Assembly (NCBI RefSeq): GCF_000717595.1
Contig: NZ_JNZO01000018.1
Location: 372,001-436,000 of the forward strand
Source: Streptomyces flavochromogenes
Lineage (GTDB): Bacteria; Actinomycetota; Actinomycetes; Streptomycetales; Streptomycetaceae
Length of the DNA stretch: 64,000 bases
Reading direction: 5' to 3'
Of the stretch, positions 40,426-49,231 are shown piece after piece. Both the position numbers and the translations under genes were made by a program. The notes under the pieces are model-generated. The model had not been told where the DNA came from, did not search any database, and was given only the letters and a program-made list of their open reading frames with translations. Within the stretch, counting starts at the first letter, position 1; every line of letters starts with the position of its first letter.

Positions 40426-41105
40426 CCTCGATCTTCCGTACGGCCATGGGAGACGCGGCCTTCGAGCGCCTGCACCCCGAGCTCCAGCGGCGCTTCTCCG
40501 TCGGGCTCGCGAGCGGAGAGCTGTGCGTCGGCCGGGGTGTCATGGACCGGATCTGGCACGGCCGGGCCCTGGTGAAGCCGTTCCTCGCGATCGGCGGGCT
40601 GCGGAACATCCTGCTGCCCCGCACCGGCCGCGACGTGCCCTTCACCATCGAGAACGTGCCGTACACGGACTCGTACGGGCGTGAGACCGTCACCTTCGTC
40701 CGGACCTTCGCCCTGCCCGGCGGGCCCCGGCGCTTCGACGCCACCATGGTCCACAGCCCCGAGCGGGACTGCGTCCTCGATTACCTCGGCACCCACCAGC
40801 ACCTCGCCAGCGATCTGCACATGTCCGCCGAGCCGGACGGCTCGCTCCTCATCCGCTCCGGCGAACACCGCTTCCGCGAGGGTCCGTTGGACGTGCGCGT
40901 CCCCGAACTGATCGGCGGCCGGGCCGAGGTGCGCGAGTCCTTCGACGAGCGCACCGGCCGCTTCCGCATCAAGGTCCGGGTGGACAACAGGTACGTCGGT
41001 CCCGTCTTCGGCTACGAGGGTTCGTTCGCGGCCGAGTACATGGACCTACGATCCCGGGGGGTGCGCGCGGGGCTGCGCCCGGTGCGCGAGGAGGTACGGG
41101 CATGA
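40422..41105 (+). CDS. DUF4166 domain protein
   Basis: This 227-residue soluble protein has the DUF4166 pattern: FRTAMGDAAFERLHPELQRRFSVGL, then GRGVMDRIWHGR, a PFTIENVPYTDSYGRETVTFVRTF stretch and FVYEGSFAAEY-like end. GTG 40422 overlaps the stop of the SRPBCC gene (GTGA), and its own stop overlaps the TetR start (ATGA). DUF4166 often occurs fused to or beside saccharopine-dehydrogenase-like proteins; here it is paired with an SRPBCC protein. Function unknown. Confidence 0.85.
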   Translation: MTSIFRTAMGDAAFERLHPELQRRFSVGLASGELCVGRGVMDRIWHGRALVKPFLAIGGLRNILLPRTGRDVPFTIENVPYTDSYGRETVTFVRTFALPGGPRRFDATMVHSPERDCVLDYLGTHQHLASDLHMSAEPDGSLLIRSGEHRFREGPLDVRVPELIGGRAEVRESFDERTGRFRIKVRVDNRYVGPVFGYEGSFAAEYMDLRSRGVRAGLRPVREEVRA

Positions 41106-41794
41106 GCGGGGAAGTGAAGGACCGGAGGACGGGGGAGTCCCGGGCGCAGGACGCGCGCAGCCAGGAGACCCGGGAGAAGCTGCTCGCGGGCGCCCTGCGG
41201 ACCCTCGTCGAGCAGGGCATCACCAAGGCCTCCGCCCGCGCCATCGCGGCCACCGCGGGTGTGAACCAGGCCCTCGTCTTCTATCACTTCGGGTCCGTCG
41301 ACGAACTGCTCGCCGAGGCCTGCCGGCACGGCGCCGAGCAGCGGGTCGCCCGGCACCGCGAGCGGCTCGCCCAGGTCGGCAGCCTCACCGAGCTGCTCGC
41401 CTTCGGGCGCGAGCTGCACGAGGAGGAGCGGGAGGCCGGTCATGTCGCCTTCCTCGGGCAGCTGCTCGCCGGCGCGCAGGCCCACCCCCGGCTGGTGCCG
41501 GCCACGGCAGCCGGTCTCGACCTGTGGATCACCGAAATCGAGCAGGTGCTCGTCCGGGTCCTGGCGGGGACCCCGCTCGCCGAGTTCACCGACCCCGCCG
41601 GGCTCGCCCGCGCGGTCGGCGCCTCCTTCGTCGGCCTCGAACTGTACGAGGGCGTCGACCCGGCGGGCGCGGAGGCGGCCTTCGCGGCCCTGGAGCAGCT
41701 GGGTGCCCTGATGGCCGCTGTGGAGGAGCTGAACCCGGTCGCCCGAAAGGCCGTCACGTACACGCTCCGGCGGCAGAGCGGCCGTACGCGCTAG
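41102..41794 (+). CDS. TetR-family regulator of the SRPBCC/DUF4166 operon
   Basis: This 230-residue TetR protein has the helix-turn-helix QETREKLLAGALRTLVEQGITKASARAIAATAGVNQALVFYHFGSVDELLAEAC and a helical ligand domain. It is the third gene of the operon, coupled by ATGA, and the two TTGAGC-type operators upstream of the first gene are its probable sites. The arrangement gives negative autoregulation plus ligand induction, inferred from layout. Confidence 0.88.
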   Translation: MSGEVKDRRTGESRAQDARSQETREKLLAGALRTLVEQGITKASARAIAATAGVNQALVFYHFGSVDELLAEACRHGAEQRVARHRERLAQVGSLTELLAFGRELHEEEREAGHVAFLGQLLAGAQAHPRLVPATAAGLDLWITEIEQVLVRVLAGTPLAEFTDPAGLARAVGASFVGLELYEGVDPAGAEAAFAALEQLGALMAAVEELNPVARKAVTYTLRRQSGRTR

Positions 41795-41884
41795 ACCAAC
41801 CCACTCGGACTACTCCAGTCGACACACCGAACGTTTGCCCCTTTCGTTGGGGTATCGACCTGTTCGACGACAGCTGGAGGCACC

Positions 41885-43708
41885 GTGCGGCCGGGAGCCT
41901 ACGACTACGACACCTACAGCCGACTCGCCGGCCCGCTCACGGAACCGGACCCCGAGACCTACACGGTGCAGTACCGCAGTCTCCTCTCGAAGGAGCCGCA
42001 CCGAATACGGGCCGTCCTCCTGATGAGCCTCGCGCCGGTCCTCTCGGCGCTGCTCCTCGCCTACCTCGTCTGGCCCGGCCACCGGACCGTCCGAGAAGGC
42101 GGCGACCGCCTCCTCGTCCACCTCGACACCGTGATGCTCGTGTCGATCGGGCTCATCTGCCTCTTCATGCTGGTGAACGTCACGGCGATCGCCCACGCCA
42201 CCATGGTCGCCCGCGACCCGATACCCGTGTACGCCGAGAAGGGCACCCGCGTCGCCTTCCTCACCACCCACGTCCCGGGCAAGGAGCCGCTCGCCATGGT
42301 CCGCGGCACCCTGGAGGGCGCCACCCGGCTGCGGCACGACGGCCTCCTCGACGTCTGGCTCCTCGACGAGGGCGACTCCGCAGAGGCCAGGGCGCTCTGC
42401 GCCGAACTGGGCGTACACCACTTCACCCGGGCCGGCGTCCCCGAGTGGAACCGCAGGAAGGGGGTCCACAAGGCGAGGACCAAGCACGGCAACTACAACG
42501 CCTGGCTCGCCGTGCACGGCGACGCGTACGACTACTTCGCCTCCGTCGACACCGACCACGTCCCGCTCCCCGACTTCCTGGAGCGGATGCTCGGCTACTT
42601 CCGGGACCCCGACATCGCCTTCGTCGTCGGACCGCAGGTGTACGGCAACTACACCGACATCGTCACCAAGGCCGCCGAGTCCCAGCAGTTCCTCTTCCAC
42701 GCCCTCATCCAGCGCGCCGGGAACCGCTACCACGCGCCCATGTTCGTCGGCACGAACAACGTCGTCCGGATCTCCGCCCTCCAGCAGATCGGCGGCCTGT
42801 ACGACTCGATCACCGAGGACATGGCCACCGGCTTCGAACTGCACCGCAGGAAGAACCCGCGCACCGGCCGCTACTGGCGCTCCGTCTACACCCCCGACGT
42901 CCTCGCCGTCGGCGAGGGCCCGGCCTCCTGGACGGACTTCTTCGCCCAGCAGCTCCGCTGGTCCCGGGGCACGTACGAGACGATCGTCAAGCAGTACTGG
43001 AAAGCACCCTTCCGCACCCCTCCGGGCCGCTTCCTCAACTACACCCTGATGCTCGTCTACTACCCGATGACCGCGGTCAACTGGCTCCTCGGCATCCTCA
43101 GCGGCGTCCTGTACCTCTGGTTCGGCGCCTCCGGCACCCAGGTCTCCACCTCGGTGTGGCTGATGATCTACAGCGACGCCGTCGCCCTCCAGATCGGCCT
43201 CTACCTCTGGAACCGGCGGCACAACGTCTCGCCCCACGAACCCGAGGGCTCCGGCGGACTCGCCGGCATGGCGATGTCCGCGGTCTCCGCCCCGATCTAC
43301 CTCACGTCCCTCGGCTCGGCGATCCTCCGCACCCGCGGCCGTTTCGTCGTCACGCCCAAGGGCGGCGAGGCCAGCCCCGACCGGATCCTGACCTTCCGTA
43401 TCCACCTCTTCTGGGCGGTGGTCCTCATCGTCTCGCTCGCCGCCTCCGTCCACTTCGGACACACCCACGTGGCCATGCGCACCTGGGCACTCCTCGCCCT
43501 GGTCATCGCGCTCGCCCCGATCACCCTCTGGGCGTGCACGGCCCTCGGGAGACGGCGCGCGCGGCGCGTCCGCGCGCTCGCCCGTGCCCGCGTCCGGGCC
43601 CGCGGTCCCGCCGGCGCCCGCGAAGGGGGCGAGGTCGTCACGGCGGCCGCCGCCCCGCCGCCGACCGCGCCCGTCACCCCCGCCCCCACGACGACGGGAG
43701 GGAACTGA
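41885..43708 (+). CDS. cslA: Cellulose-synthase-like glycosyltransferase (CslA type)
   Basis: This 607-residue family 2 membrane glycosyltransferase makes a beta-glucan. Two N-terminal helices (about 43-65 and 82-104) precede the catalytic domain, with Asp222/Asp224 (SVDTDHVP), Glu311/Asp312 (ITEDMATG) and the QxxRW motif at 355-359 (QQLRW). Four or five C-terminal helices form the export channel, followed by an Arg/Pro-rich tail. GTG 41885 has GGAGG five bases upstream. A GlxA-type oxidase gene follows after 3 bp and a GH6 gene is convergent, the layout of the hyphal-tip cslA-glxA-cslZ locus. It may be the main copy or a paralogue. Confidence 0.88.
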   Translation: MRPGAYDYDTYSRLAGPLTEPDPETYTVQYRSLLSKEPHRIRAVLLMSLAPVLSALLLAYLVWPGHRTVREGGDRLLVHLDTVMLVSIGLICLFMLVNVTAIAHATMVARDPIPVYAEKGTRVAFLTTHVPGKEPLAMVRGTLEGATRLRHDGLLDVWLLDEGDSAEARALCAELGVHHFTRAGVPEWNRRKGVHKARTKHGNYNAWLAVHGDAYDYFASVDTDHVPLPDFLERMLGYFRDPDIAFVVGPQVYGNYTDIVTKAAESQQFLFHALIQRAGNRYHAPMFVGTNNVVRISALQQIGGLYDSITEDMATGFELHRRKNPRTGRYWRSVYTPDVLAVGEGPASWTDFFAQQLRWSRGTYETIVKQYWKAPFRTPPGRFLNYTLMLVYYPMTAVNWLLGILSGVLYLWFGASGTQVSTSVWLMIYSDAVALQIGLYLWNRRHNVSPHEPEGSGGLAGMAMSAVSAPIYLTSLGSAILRTRGRFVVTPKGGEASPDRILTFRIHLFWAVVLIVSLAASVHFGHTHVAMRTWALLALVIALAPITLWACTALGRRRARRVRALARARVRARGPAGAREGGEVVTAAAAPPPTAPVTPAPTTTGGN

Positions 43709-43711
43709 GCC

Positions 43712-45706
43712 ATGGCCCACCGACCGTCGAAGAAGTTCAAGAAGACCCTGCTCGGCAGCGCGGCGGTCCTGGTCCTCGCGGCGCTCAACGCCCCCGCCGC
43801 CGTCTCCTTCGCCGAGGAGAAGTACCACGCGTACAAGATCGCCCAGCCCGGCTACCAGCGGCGGTTCGGCTCCTGGGCCGAGGTCGCGGTCCCCGGCCAG
43901 TACCGGATCAACGCCATCCACGCCGCCCTGCTGCACACCGGCAAGGTGCTGCTGATCGCCGGCTCGGGCAACAGCCAGAAGAACTTCGACGCGGGGACCT
44001 TCGAGACCATCCTCTGGGACCCCGTCAGGAACACCTTCAAGAAGATCCCCACCCCCGTGGACTTCTTCTGCTCCGGCCACACCCAGCTTCCGGACGGCCG
44101 TCTCCTCGTCGCCGGCGGCACCGCGCGGTACGAGATCCTCGACGGCGAGGTCAAGAAGGCCGGCGGCGGTATGCGGGTCAAGAACGAGAGTCCCGACAGG
44201 GCGATCACCCTCAAGAAGGGCACCGTCTTCCGGTCGCCGTCCGGGGTCGAGTACGTCTCCAAGTCCGACGTCACCGTCCCCAAGGCCAAGCGCGAATTCG
44301 AGATCTCGTACTCCGAGAGCGGCCGGATGAAGCCGTGGAAGACCAAGGTCACCGCCGCGGAGGTCCGGGTCTTCGTCGAGGCCCGCAAGGAGGGCCCGCA
44401 GGCGCTCACCACCGAGGCCGCGCAGTACGAGGTCGTCGGCCTCAAGGGCGACGCCGCCGACGACGTCTACGGCCTCGCGCAGAAGCTCACCACCGAGAAG
44501 CAGGACTTCCAGGGCATCAAGGGCGCCTACGAGTTCGACCCGAAGGCCGAGAAGTACATCCCGGTCGCCCCCATGAAGGACGCCCGCTGGTACCCCACGC
44601 TCGTCACCCTCGGAGACGGCAAGGTCCTCGCCGTCTCCGGACTCAACGACGTCGGAGACGTCGTACCCGGCGACAACGAGATCTACGACCCCGAGACCAA
44701 GACGTGGTCCAAGGGGCCCTTCCGCTACTTCCCCACCTACCCCTCCCTCTTCCTCACCCAGGGCGGCAAGCTCCTCTACACCGGTTCCAACGCCGGATAC
44801 GGCCCCGCCGAGAAGGGCCGCGCACCGGGCCTGTGGGACCTGAGGAAGAACTCCTTCACCAAGCTCGGCGGGCTCACCGACCCCGACCAGCTGGAGACCT
44901 CCGCCTCCCTGATCCTGCCCCCCGCGCAGAACCAGAAGGTCATGGTCCTCGGCGGCGGCGGGGTCGGCGAGTCGTCCAGGTCGACCGCCCGCACCTCGAT
45001 CATCGACGTGTCCGAGGACAGCCCCGTCTTCACCGACGGGCCGGCGCTCCCGCAGGGCACCCGCTACCTCAGCAGCGTCCTGCTGCCCGACGACACCGTC
45101 TTCACCACCGGCGGCTCCGAGGACTACCGGGGCCGCGGCGGCAGCGACATCCTCAAGGCGCAGTTCTACGACCCGAGGAGCAACGCCTTCACCGCCGCAG
45201 CCGCACCCACCGTCGGCCGCAACTACCACTCCGAGGCGCTGCTGCTGCCCGACGGCCGGGTCGCCACCTTCGGATCCGACCCGCTCTTCGGCGACAAGGA
45301 CAACACCAGGCTCGGCACCTTCGAGCAGCGCGTCGAGGTCTTCACCCCGCCCTACCTCCACAAAGCCGGTGCCGACCGGCCCGTCCTGGGAGAGGGCCCG
45401 CAGGAGCTCGACCAGAACGGCCGCGCCACCTTCAAGACGAAGGACGCCGGCCGGATCGTCAGGGCCCGGCTCATGCGGCCCAGCGCCGTCACCCACACCA
45501 CCGACGTCGAACAGCGCTCGGTGGAAGTCGGCCTGACGAGGAGCCAGAACGGGACGACGGTCACCGTGGACGTACCGGAGGACCGGACCCTCGTACCGCC
45601 CGGCTGGTACATGCTCTTCGTCACCGACGAGAACGGCATCCCGTCCGAGGCGAAGTGGATCCAGGTCGGCGACCGACCCCCGGTGAGCGGCCCCCGGCCG
45701 GGCTAG
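43712..45706 (+). CDS. glxA: GlxA-type radical copper oxidase (galactose-oxidase-like)
   Basis: This 664-residue enzyme is anchored by an N-terminal helix (about 11-32) and faces outward. It is a kelch-like beta propeller with the galactose-oxidase active site: Cys120 (FFCSGH) to form the thioether with Tyr294 (RWYPT), copper ligands Tyr505/His506 (RNYHSEALLLPDGR) and His595 (AVTHTTD). A C-terminal Ig-like domain ends PPGWYMLFVTDENGIPSEAKWIQV. In Streptomyces GlxA acts with CslA to make the tip glucan and needs copper for development. It is in one operon with cslA (3-bp gap). All copper and radical residues are intact. Confidence 0.93.
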   Translation: MAHRPSKKFKKTLLGSAAVLVLAALNAPAAVSFAEEKYHAYKIAQPGYQRRFGSWAEVAVPGQYRINAIHAALLHTGKVLLIAGSGNSQKNFDAGTFETILWDPVRNTFKKIPTPVDFFCSGHTQLPDGRLLVAGGTARYEILDGEVKKAGGGMRVKNESPDRAITLKKGTVFRSPSGVEYVSKSDVTVPKAKREFEISYSESGRMKPWKTKVTAAEVRVFVEARKEGPQALTTEAAQYEVVGLKGDAADDVYGLAQKLTTEKQDFQGIKGAYEFDPKAEKYIPVAPMKDARWYPTLVTLGDGKVLAVSGLNDVGDVVPGDNEIYDPETKTWSKGPFRYFPTYPSLFLTQGGKLLYTGSNAGYGPAEKGRAPGLWDLRKNSFTKLGGLTDPDQLETSASLILPPAQNQKVMVLGGGGVGESSRSTARTSIIDVSEDSPVFTDGPALPQGTRYLSSVLLPDDTVFTTGGSEDYRGRGGSDILKAQFYDPRSNAFTAAAAPTVGRNYHSEALLLPDGRVATFGSDPLFGDKDNTRLGTFEQRVEVFTPPYLHKAGADRPVLGEGPQELDQNGRATFKTKDAGRIVRARLMRPSAVTHTTDVEQRSVEVGLTRSQNGTTVTVDVPEDRTLVPPGWYMLFVTDENGIPSEAKWIQVGDRPPVSGPRPG

Positions 45707-46719
45707 CCCTTCGCCCTGCGCGCCAGGCCCAGGGCGTAGTCCGGCCACCACGTACCGGCGGCCGGGCCGCCCCGGCACTGGCCGTCCGAGTCGCCGGGGC
45801 GCTTGATCCACAGATACGCGTCGACCAGCTCGTCCCCGGTCCGGTCCGTCGGCGGTACGCCGAGGGCCCGGCCGGGCGGATTGCACCAGGCCTCGGCCCG
45901 GTCGCCCGGGAGGGGGCCGTCGCCGTTGCGGCTGGTGTCCACGGCGAAGTGGGTGCCGCCGAGCAGCTCCGACAGCCTCGCGCCGAAGGCCCTCACCGTG
46001 TCGTTGGTCTCGAAGTTGGACACGTTCAGCGCGAAGCCGTCCGCGCGGGCCACGCCCGCCCGGCGCATCGGCTCCGCCAGCTTGCGCGGGTCGTCGATCC
46101 AGGCCGGGTTGCCCGCGTCCAGGTAGACCCGCGTACGGGGCTGCCGCTTGAACCGGTCGATCGCCTCGGCGAGCAGCCGGTACCGCTCGTCGTGGTACTG
46201 GGCCGGGGTGCAGCCGTCCACGATGTGCGGCACCGCGTCCGGCTCCAGGACGACGATCGCCGAGGAGTCCCCGAGCGCGGACGCGAAGGAGTCGATCCAG
46301 GTCCGGTAGGCCTGCGCGTCGTGGGAACCGCCCGCCGAGTACATACCGCAGTCGCGGTGCGGGATGTTGTACGCGACGAACACGGCCGTACGGTTCTCCG
46401 CCGCGGCTCCCCGTACCGCGCGGCTGATCTCCGGCACCGGATCGTCCCCGGCCGGCCAGTCCGCGACCGGGCGGTCCGCGATCCGCTTCAGGATCCTCGC
46501 GTCCTCGGTCCTGCCCTGCGCCTCGTACTGACGCACCTGCCGGGCCGCATCGCTGTCCGGGTCGACCCAGAACGGCGAGCCGCTCGCGGGGGCCACGGTC
46601 TCCCCGCGCGTGGACGGCGGACCGACGGGGCCCTCGTGGGGCTCGTCCTCGCCGCACCCGGTCAGGAGCAGCGCGGAGACGAGGGCCAGGGCGACGGCGG
46701 TGACGGTGCGGCGGGACAT
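45703..46719 (-). CDS. GH6 endoglucanase-like lipoprotein (CslZ type)
   Basis: This 338-residue lipoprotein is a family 6 glycoside hydrolase. Its lipobox is LLLTGC with Cys22 as the lipid site. Catalytic features are NIPHRDC (Asp123) and VLEPDAVPHI (Asp161, the expected acid), with WCNPPGRALG near the end. ATG 46719 is preferred over the longer frame because it starts the signal peptide. Its stop overlaps the stop of the glxA gene by 4 bp. In S. coelicolor an equivalent enzyme trims the glucan made by CslA/GlxA; the symbol cslZ is not used because the copy number is unknown. Confidence 0.87.
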   Translation of the reverse strand: MSRRTVTAVALALVSALLLTGCGEDEPHEGPVGPPSTRGETVAPASGSPFWVDPDSDAARQVRQYEAQGRTEDARILKRIADRPVADWPAGDDPVPEISRAVRGAAAENRTAVFVAYNIPHRDCGMYSAGGSHDAQAYRTWIDSFASALGDSSAIVVLEPDAVPHIVDGCTPAQYHDERYRLLAEAIDRFKRQPRTRVYLDAGNPAWIDDPRKLAEPMRRAGVARADGFALNVSNFETNDTVRAFGARLSELLGGTHFAVDTSRNGDGPLPGDRAEAWCNPPGRALGVPPTDRTGDELVDAYLWIKRPGDSDGQCRGGPAAGTWWPDYALGLARRAKG

Positions 46720-46798
46720 CCGGCCCCCAGGGTCGGGTACGGCGAGCACGGCGCTTCGTACGGACGACGGGACAATCCGGGCCATCGTGGCATGTCGG

Positions 46799-47791
46799 TC
46801 AGCCGGTTCCGGGCTGTGACACCGCGATCCCCAGCGGGGTCCGCTCGTACAGCACCTGGTGGCCGTACCGCCGCGAGGTCAGCAGCCCCGCGTCCCGCAG
46901 CACCGCGAGGTGCGCGGAGACGGTGGAGGGGGCCCGGCCGAGGAGATGGGAGAGCGCCGTCGTCCCCATCGGCTCGGCGAGCGCGCACAGGACGTCCGCC
47001 CGCACCGGGCCGAGGAGTCGCCCGAGGGCCTCCGGCGTACGGTCCCCGGACTCGGACCACAGCCCGCCGATCCCGCGGGCCGGATAGACCACCGTCGGCT
47101 GCCACGGCGGATCGAAACCGCTCACCACGTCCGGCCAGGTGAACACCGACGGCATCAGGACGAGCCCCTGCCCGTCCAGCGGACGGATGTGCTCACCGTG
47201 GTACGCGACCTCGAGCGTGGCCGTCCCCGCGTCCCACGCGAAGGCCGGATGCAGTTCGTCCAGGAGCCGTTCGAGCCCTCCCTCCGCGAGCCGCCGCGAG
47301 TGGTACGCCACGTCCGCCTCCAGGAGCGCCCGCAGTCGTGGCCAGTCCGGGGCGATCAGCGCCTCCCACGCGGCCCGGAGCAGCTCCGCGAGCCGCAGCA
47401 CCGCCCCGGCGGGATCCGCGAGCAGCCGCCGCCCCTCGGCCGTCCCGGCCGCCCCCGGGGTGTCCGCGAGCGCCCGCTCGAAGTCGTCCAGGACCAGCGC
47501 CGGATCGGTCTCCCGGACCGCGGCGATCTCGTCCTCGAACGCGGCGGCGGGCCCCAGCGGCGGCGGATAGAGGAAGTCCGGACTGTGCCCGTGCAGCGGC
47601 ATCAGCAGATGCAGCGGCCCGAGGTCGAGCTCCCGCGCGGCGGACGCGATCCGCCGCATCCACGGCAGGTGGTAGCCCTGTTTGCCGGGCCGGGCGAGGA
47701 CCCGCACGGCGGAGTGGGTCTCCCAGAGAGGGGAGATCGCGAACCGGATCCGCAGCGGGTCGGCCTCGCCGAAACGCAGGTGGTACGGCAC
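46799..47791 (-). CDS. ArsR-type regulator with N-terminal DUF5937 domain
   Basis: This 330-residue protein has an N-terminal domain of about 230 residues (LRFGEADPLRIRFAISPLWETHSAVRVL start, typical of DUF5937) and a C-terminal ArsR winged helix (VRADVLCALAEPMGTTALSHLLGRAPSTVSAHLAVLRDAGLLTSRRYGHQVLYERT). Such proteins often repress a divergent MFS gene. Here the MFS gene lies 82 bp away, with a dyad in the gap. There is no Cys metal site, so the signal is probably organic. ATG 47791. Confidence 0.87.
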   Translation of the reverse strand: MPYHLRFGEADPLRIRFAISPLWETHSAVRVLARPGKQGYHLPWMRRIASAARELDLGPLHLLMPLHGHSPDFLYPPPLGPAAAFEDEIAAVRETDPALVLDDFERALADTPGAAGTAEGRRLLADPAGAVLRLAELLRAAWEALIAPDWPRLRALLEADVAYHSRRLAEGGLERLLDELHPAFAWDAGTATLEVAYHGEHIRPLDGQGLVLMPSVFTWPDVVSGFDPPWQPTVVYPARGIGGLWSESGDRTPEALGRLLGPVRADVLCALAEPMGTTALSHLLGRAPSTVSAHLAVLRDAGLLTSRRYGHQVLYERTPLGIAVSQPGTG

Positions 47792-47822
47792 AGGCCCTCC
47801 TGGCCGGAAGGGAAGATTCGTC

Positions 47823-47845
47823 TGAGCCCGAAAGTCTAGGGCTCA
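47823..47845. promoter_or_regulatory. Dyad between the ArsR and MFS genes
   Basis: TGAGCCC and GGGCTCA are separated by 9 bp (GAAAGTCTA) in the 82-bp divergent gap. It is the likely operator of the ArsR protein; spacing and arm length fit a winged-helix dimer. Confidence 0.6.
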
Positions 47846-47873
47846 TCCCGCCGCCGACGGCACGCTGCGTGCC

Positions 47874-49211
47874 ATGCCGAAGCACGACGACCCCACCACC
47901 GCGCTGCCCGGGACCGGACCGGAGCCGACCACCCCCGCGCCCCCGCCCCTGCCCGGCCCCGCCCCCTCCCTCGCCGGCCACGGATACCGGGCCGTCTTCC
48001 GGGTGCGGGAGTTCCGGGTCGTCTTCGTGGCGCATCTGTTCTCGCTGCTCGGAGTCGTCGTCAGCGAGCTCGCGCTCACCGTGCTCGTCTACGACCTCAC
48101 CCGCTCCCCGCTCCTCTCCTCCCTCACCTTCGCCCTCGGTTTCCTCCCGTACCTCGTCGGCGGCACCCTGCTGGCCGGGCTCACCGACCGGTTCCCGCCC
48201 CGCCGCATCCTCGTCGTCTGCGACCTCTTCTGCGCCGGCTGCGTCGCGCTCATGGTCGTCCCCGCCACCCCCGTCGCCTTCCTGCTCGCGCTGCGGTGCG
48301 CCATCGCCGTCGTCTCGCCCGTCTTCAACGGCACCCGCATGGCGACCCTCGCCGACATCCTCGGCGAGGGCGACCTCTTCGTCCTCGGCCGCTCCCTGCT
48401 GCGGATCGTCTCCCAGAGCGCCCTCCTCACCGGCTTCGCCGTCGGCGGCGTGCTGCTCACCGTCGTCCCGCCGCGCGGTGCGCTCGCCGTCACCGCCATC
48501 ACCTTCCTCGTCTCGGCGCTGCTGCTCAGGCTCGGCACCGTCCGCCGCCCCGCCCGGGCGTCCGGATCCGCGGACAGCGGGCTGTCCGGTACCTGGGCGG
48601 TGCTGCGGAACCGGCGGGTGCGGGCCCTGATGCTGATGTTCTGGGTGCCGCCGCTCTTCGCCGTCGTCCCCGAGGCGCTCGCCGCCCCGTACGCCGATCA
48701 GATCGGCGTCTCCACCGCCGCGCTCGGCCTCCTCATGTGCGCGCTGCCCGTCGGCACCATCGCGGGCGAGCTGTTCGCCGGGTCCTTCCTCGGCCCGGCC
48801 ACCCGCTCCCGCATCGTGCTGCCGCTTGCCGTGACCGGCGTCCTGCCCTATCTGCTGTACGCCCCCGAGCCCGGCGTGCCCCTCGCGGCCGCCGCCCTCT
48901 TCCTGGCGGGCGCCACCGGGGCGTACACCCTCGGTCTCGACGCCTGGTTCGTCGCCGCCGTCCCCGAGGAGCAGCGGGGGAGGGCCATGACCCTGATGAC
49001 CGCGGGCATGATGACCGTCCAGGGCGTCGGCATGGCGGGGGCCGGGATCGCCGCCGAGTTCGCCCCCGTGCACGCGGTCGTCGCGGGTACGGGCGTCCTC
49101 GGTACGGTCTGCCTCCTCGTGGCCGCCGCCGAGCTGCGGGCGGCCGGGGCGACAGGGGCGGCCCGGAGCGGTCGGGGACCGAAAGGCGAGACGGGGCTGA
49201 CCGGCATATGA
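47874..49211 (+). CDS. Major facilitator superfamily exporter
   Basis: This 445-residue membrane protein has about 12 helices, a Pro-rich cytoplasmic start, the FLVAGLTDRFPPRR-type motif A between helices 2 and 3 (LLAGLTDRFPPRRILVVCDL), and a drug-exporter style helix 5 region. It is divergent from the ArsR gene, which suggests export of a toxic or signalling compound. ATG 47874 lacks a good ribosome site, so the message may be translated from a short leader. The following MarR gene starts 20 bp after its stop. Confidence 0.87.
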   Translation: MPKHDDPTTALPGTGPEPTTPAPPPLPGPAPSLAGHGYRAVFRVREFRVVFVAHLFSLLGVVVSELALTVLVYDLTRSPLLSSLTFALGFLPYLVGGTLLAGLTDRFPPRRILVVCDLFCAGCVALMVVPATPVAFLLALRCAIAVVSPVFNGTRMATLADILGEGDLFVLGRSLLRIVSQSALLTGFAVGGVLLTVVPPRGALAVTAITFLVSALLLRLGTVRRPARASGSADSGLSGTWAVLRNRRVRALMLMFWVPPLFAVVPEALAAPYADQIGVSTAALGLLMCALPVGTIAGELFAGSFLGPATRSRIVLPLAVTGVLPYLLYAPEPGVPLAAAALFLAGATGAYTLGLDAWFVAAVPEEQRGRAMTLMTAGMMTVQGVGMAGAGIAAEFAPVHAVVAGTGVLGTVCLLVAAAELRAAGATGAARSGRGPKGETGLTGI

Positions 49212-49231
49212 CCAGTCGGTAGGGTCGAGGC

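Noticed and set aside
41524..47142. Very long open frames (up to 1872 codons) across cslA-glxA-GH6 on both strands
   Set aside because: They are typical third-position-GC shadows: Arg/Pro/Ala-rich without family motifs, no ribosome sites, and they cross three well-supported genes.
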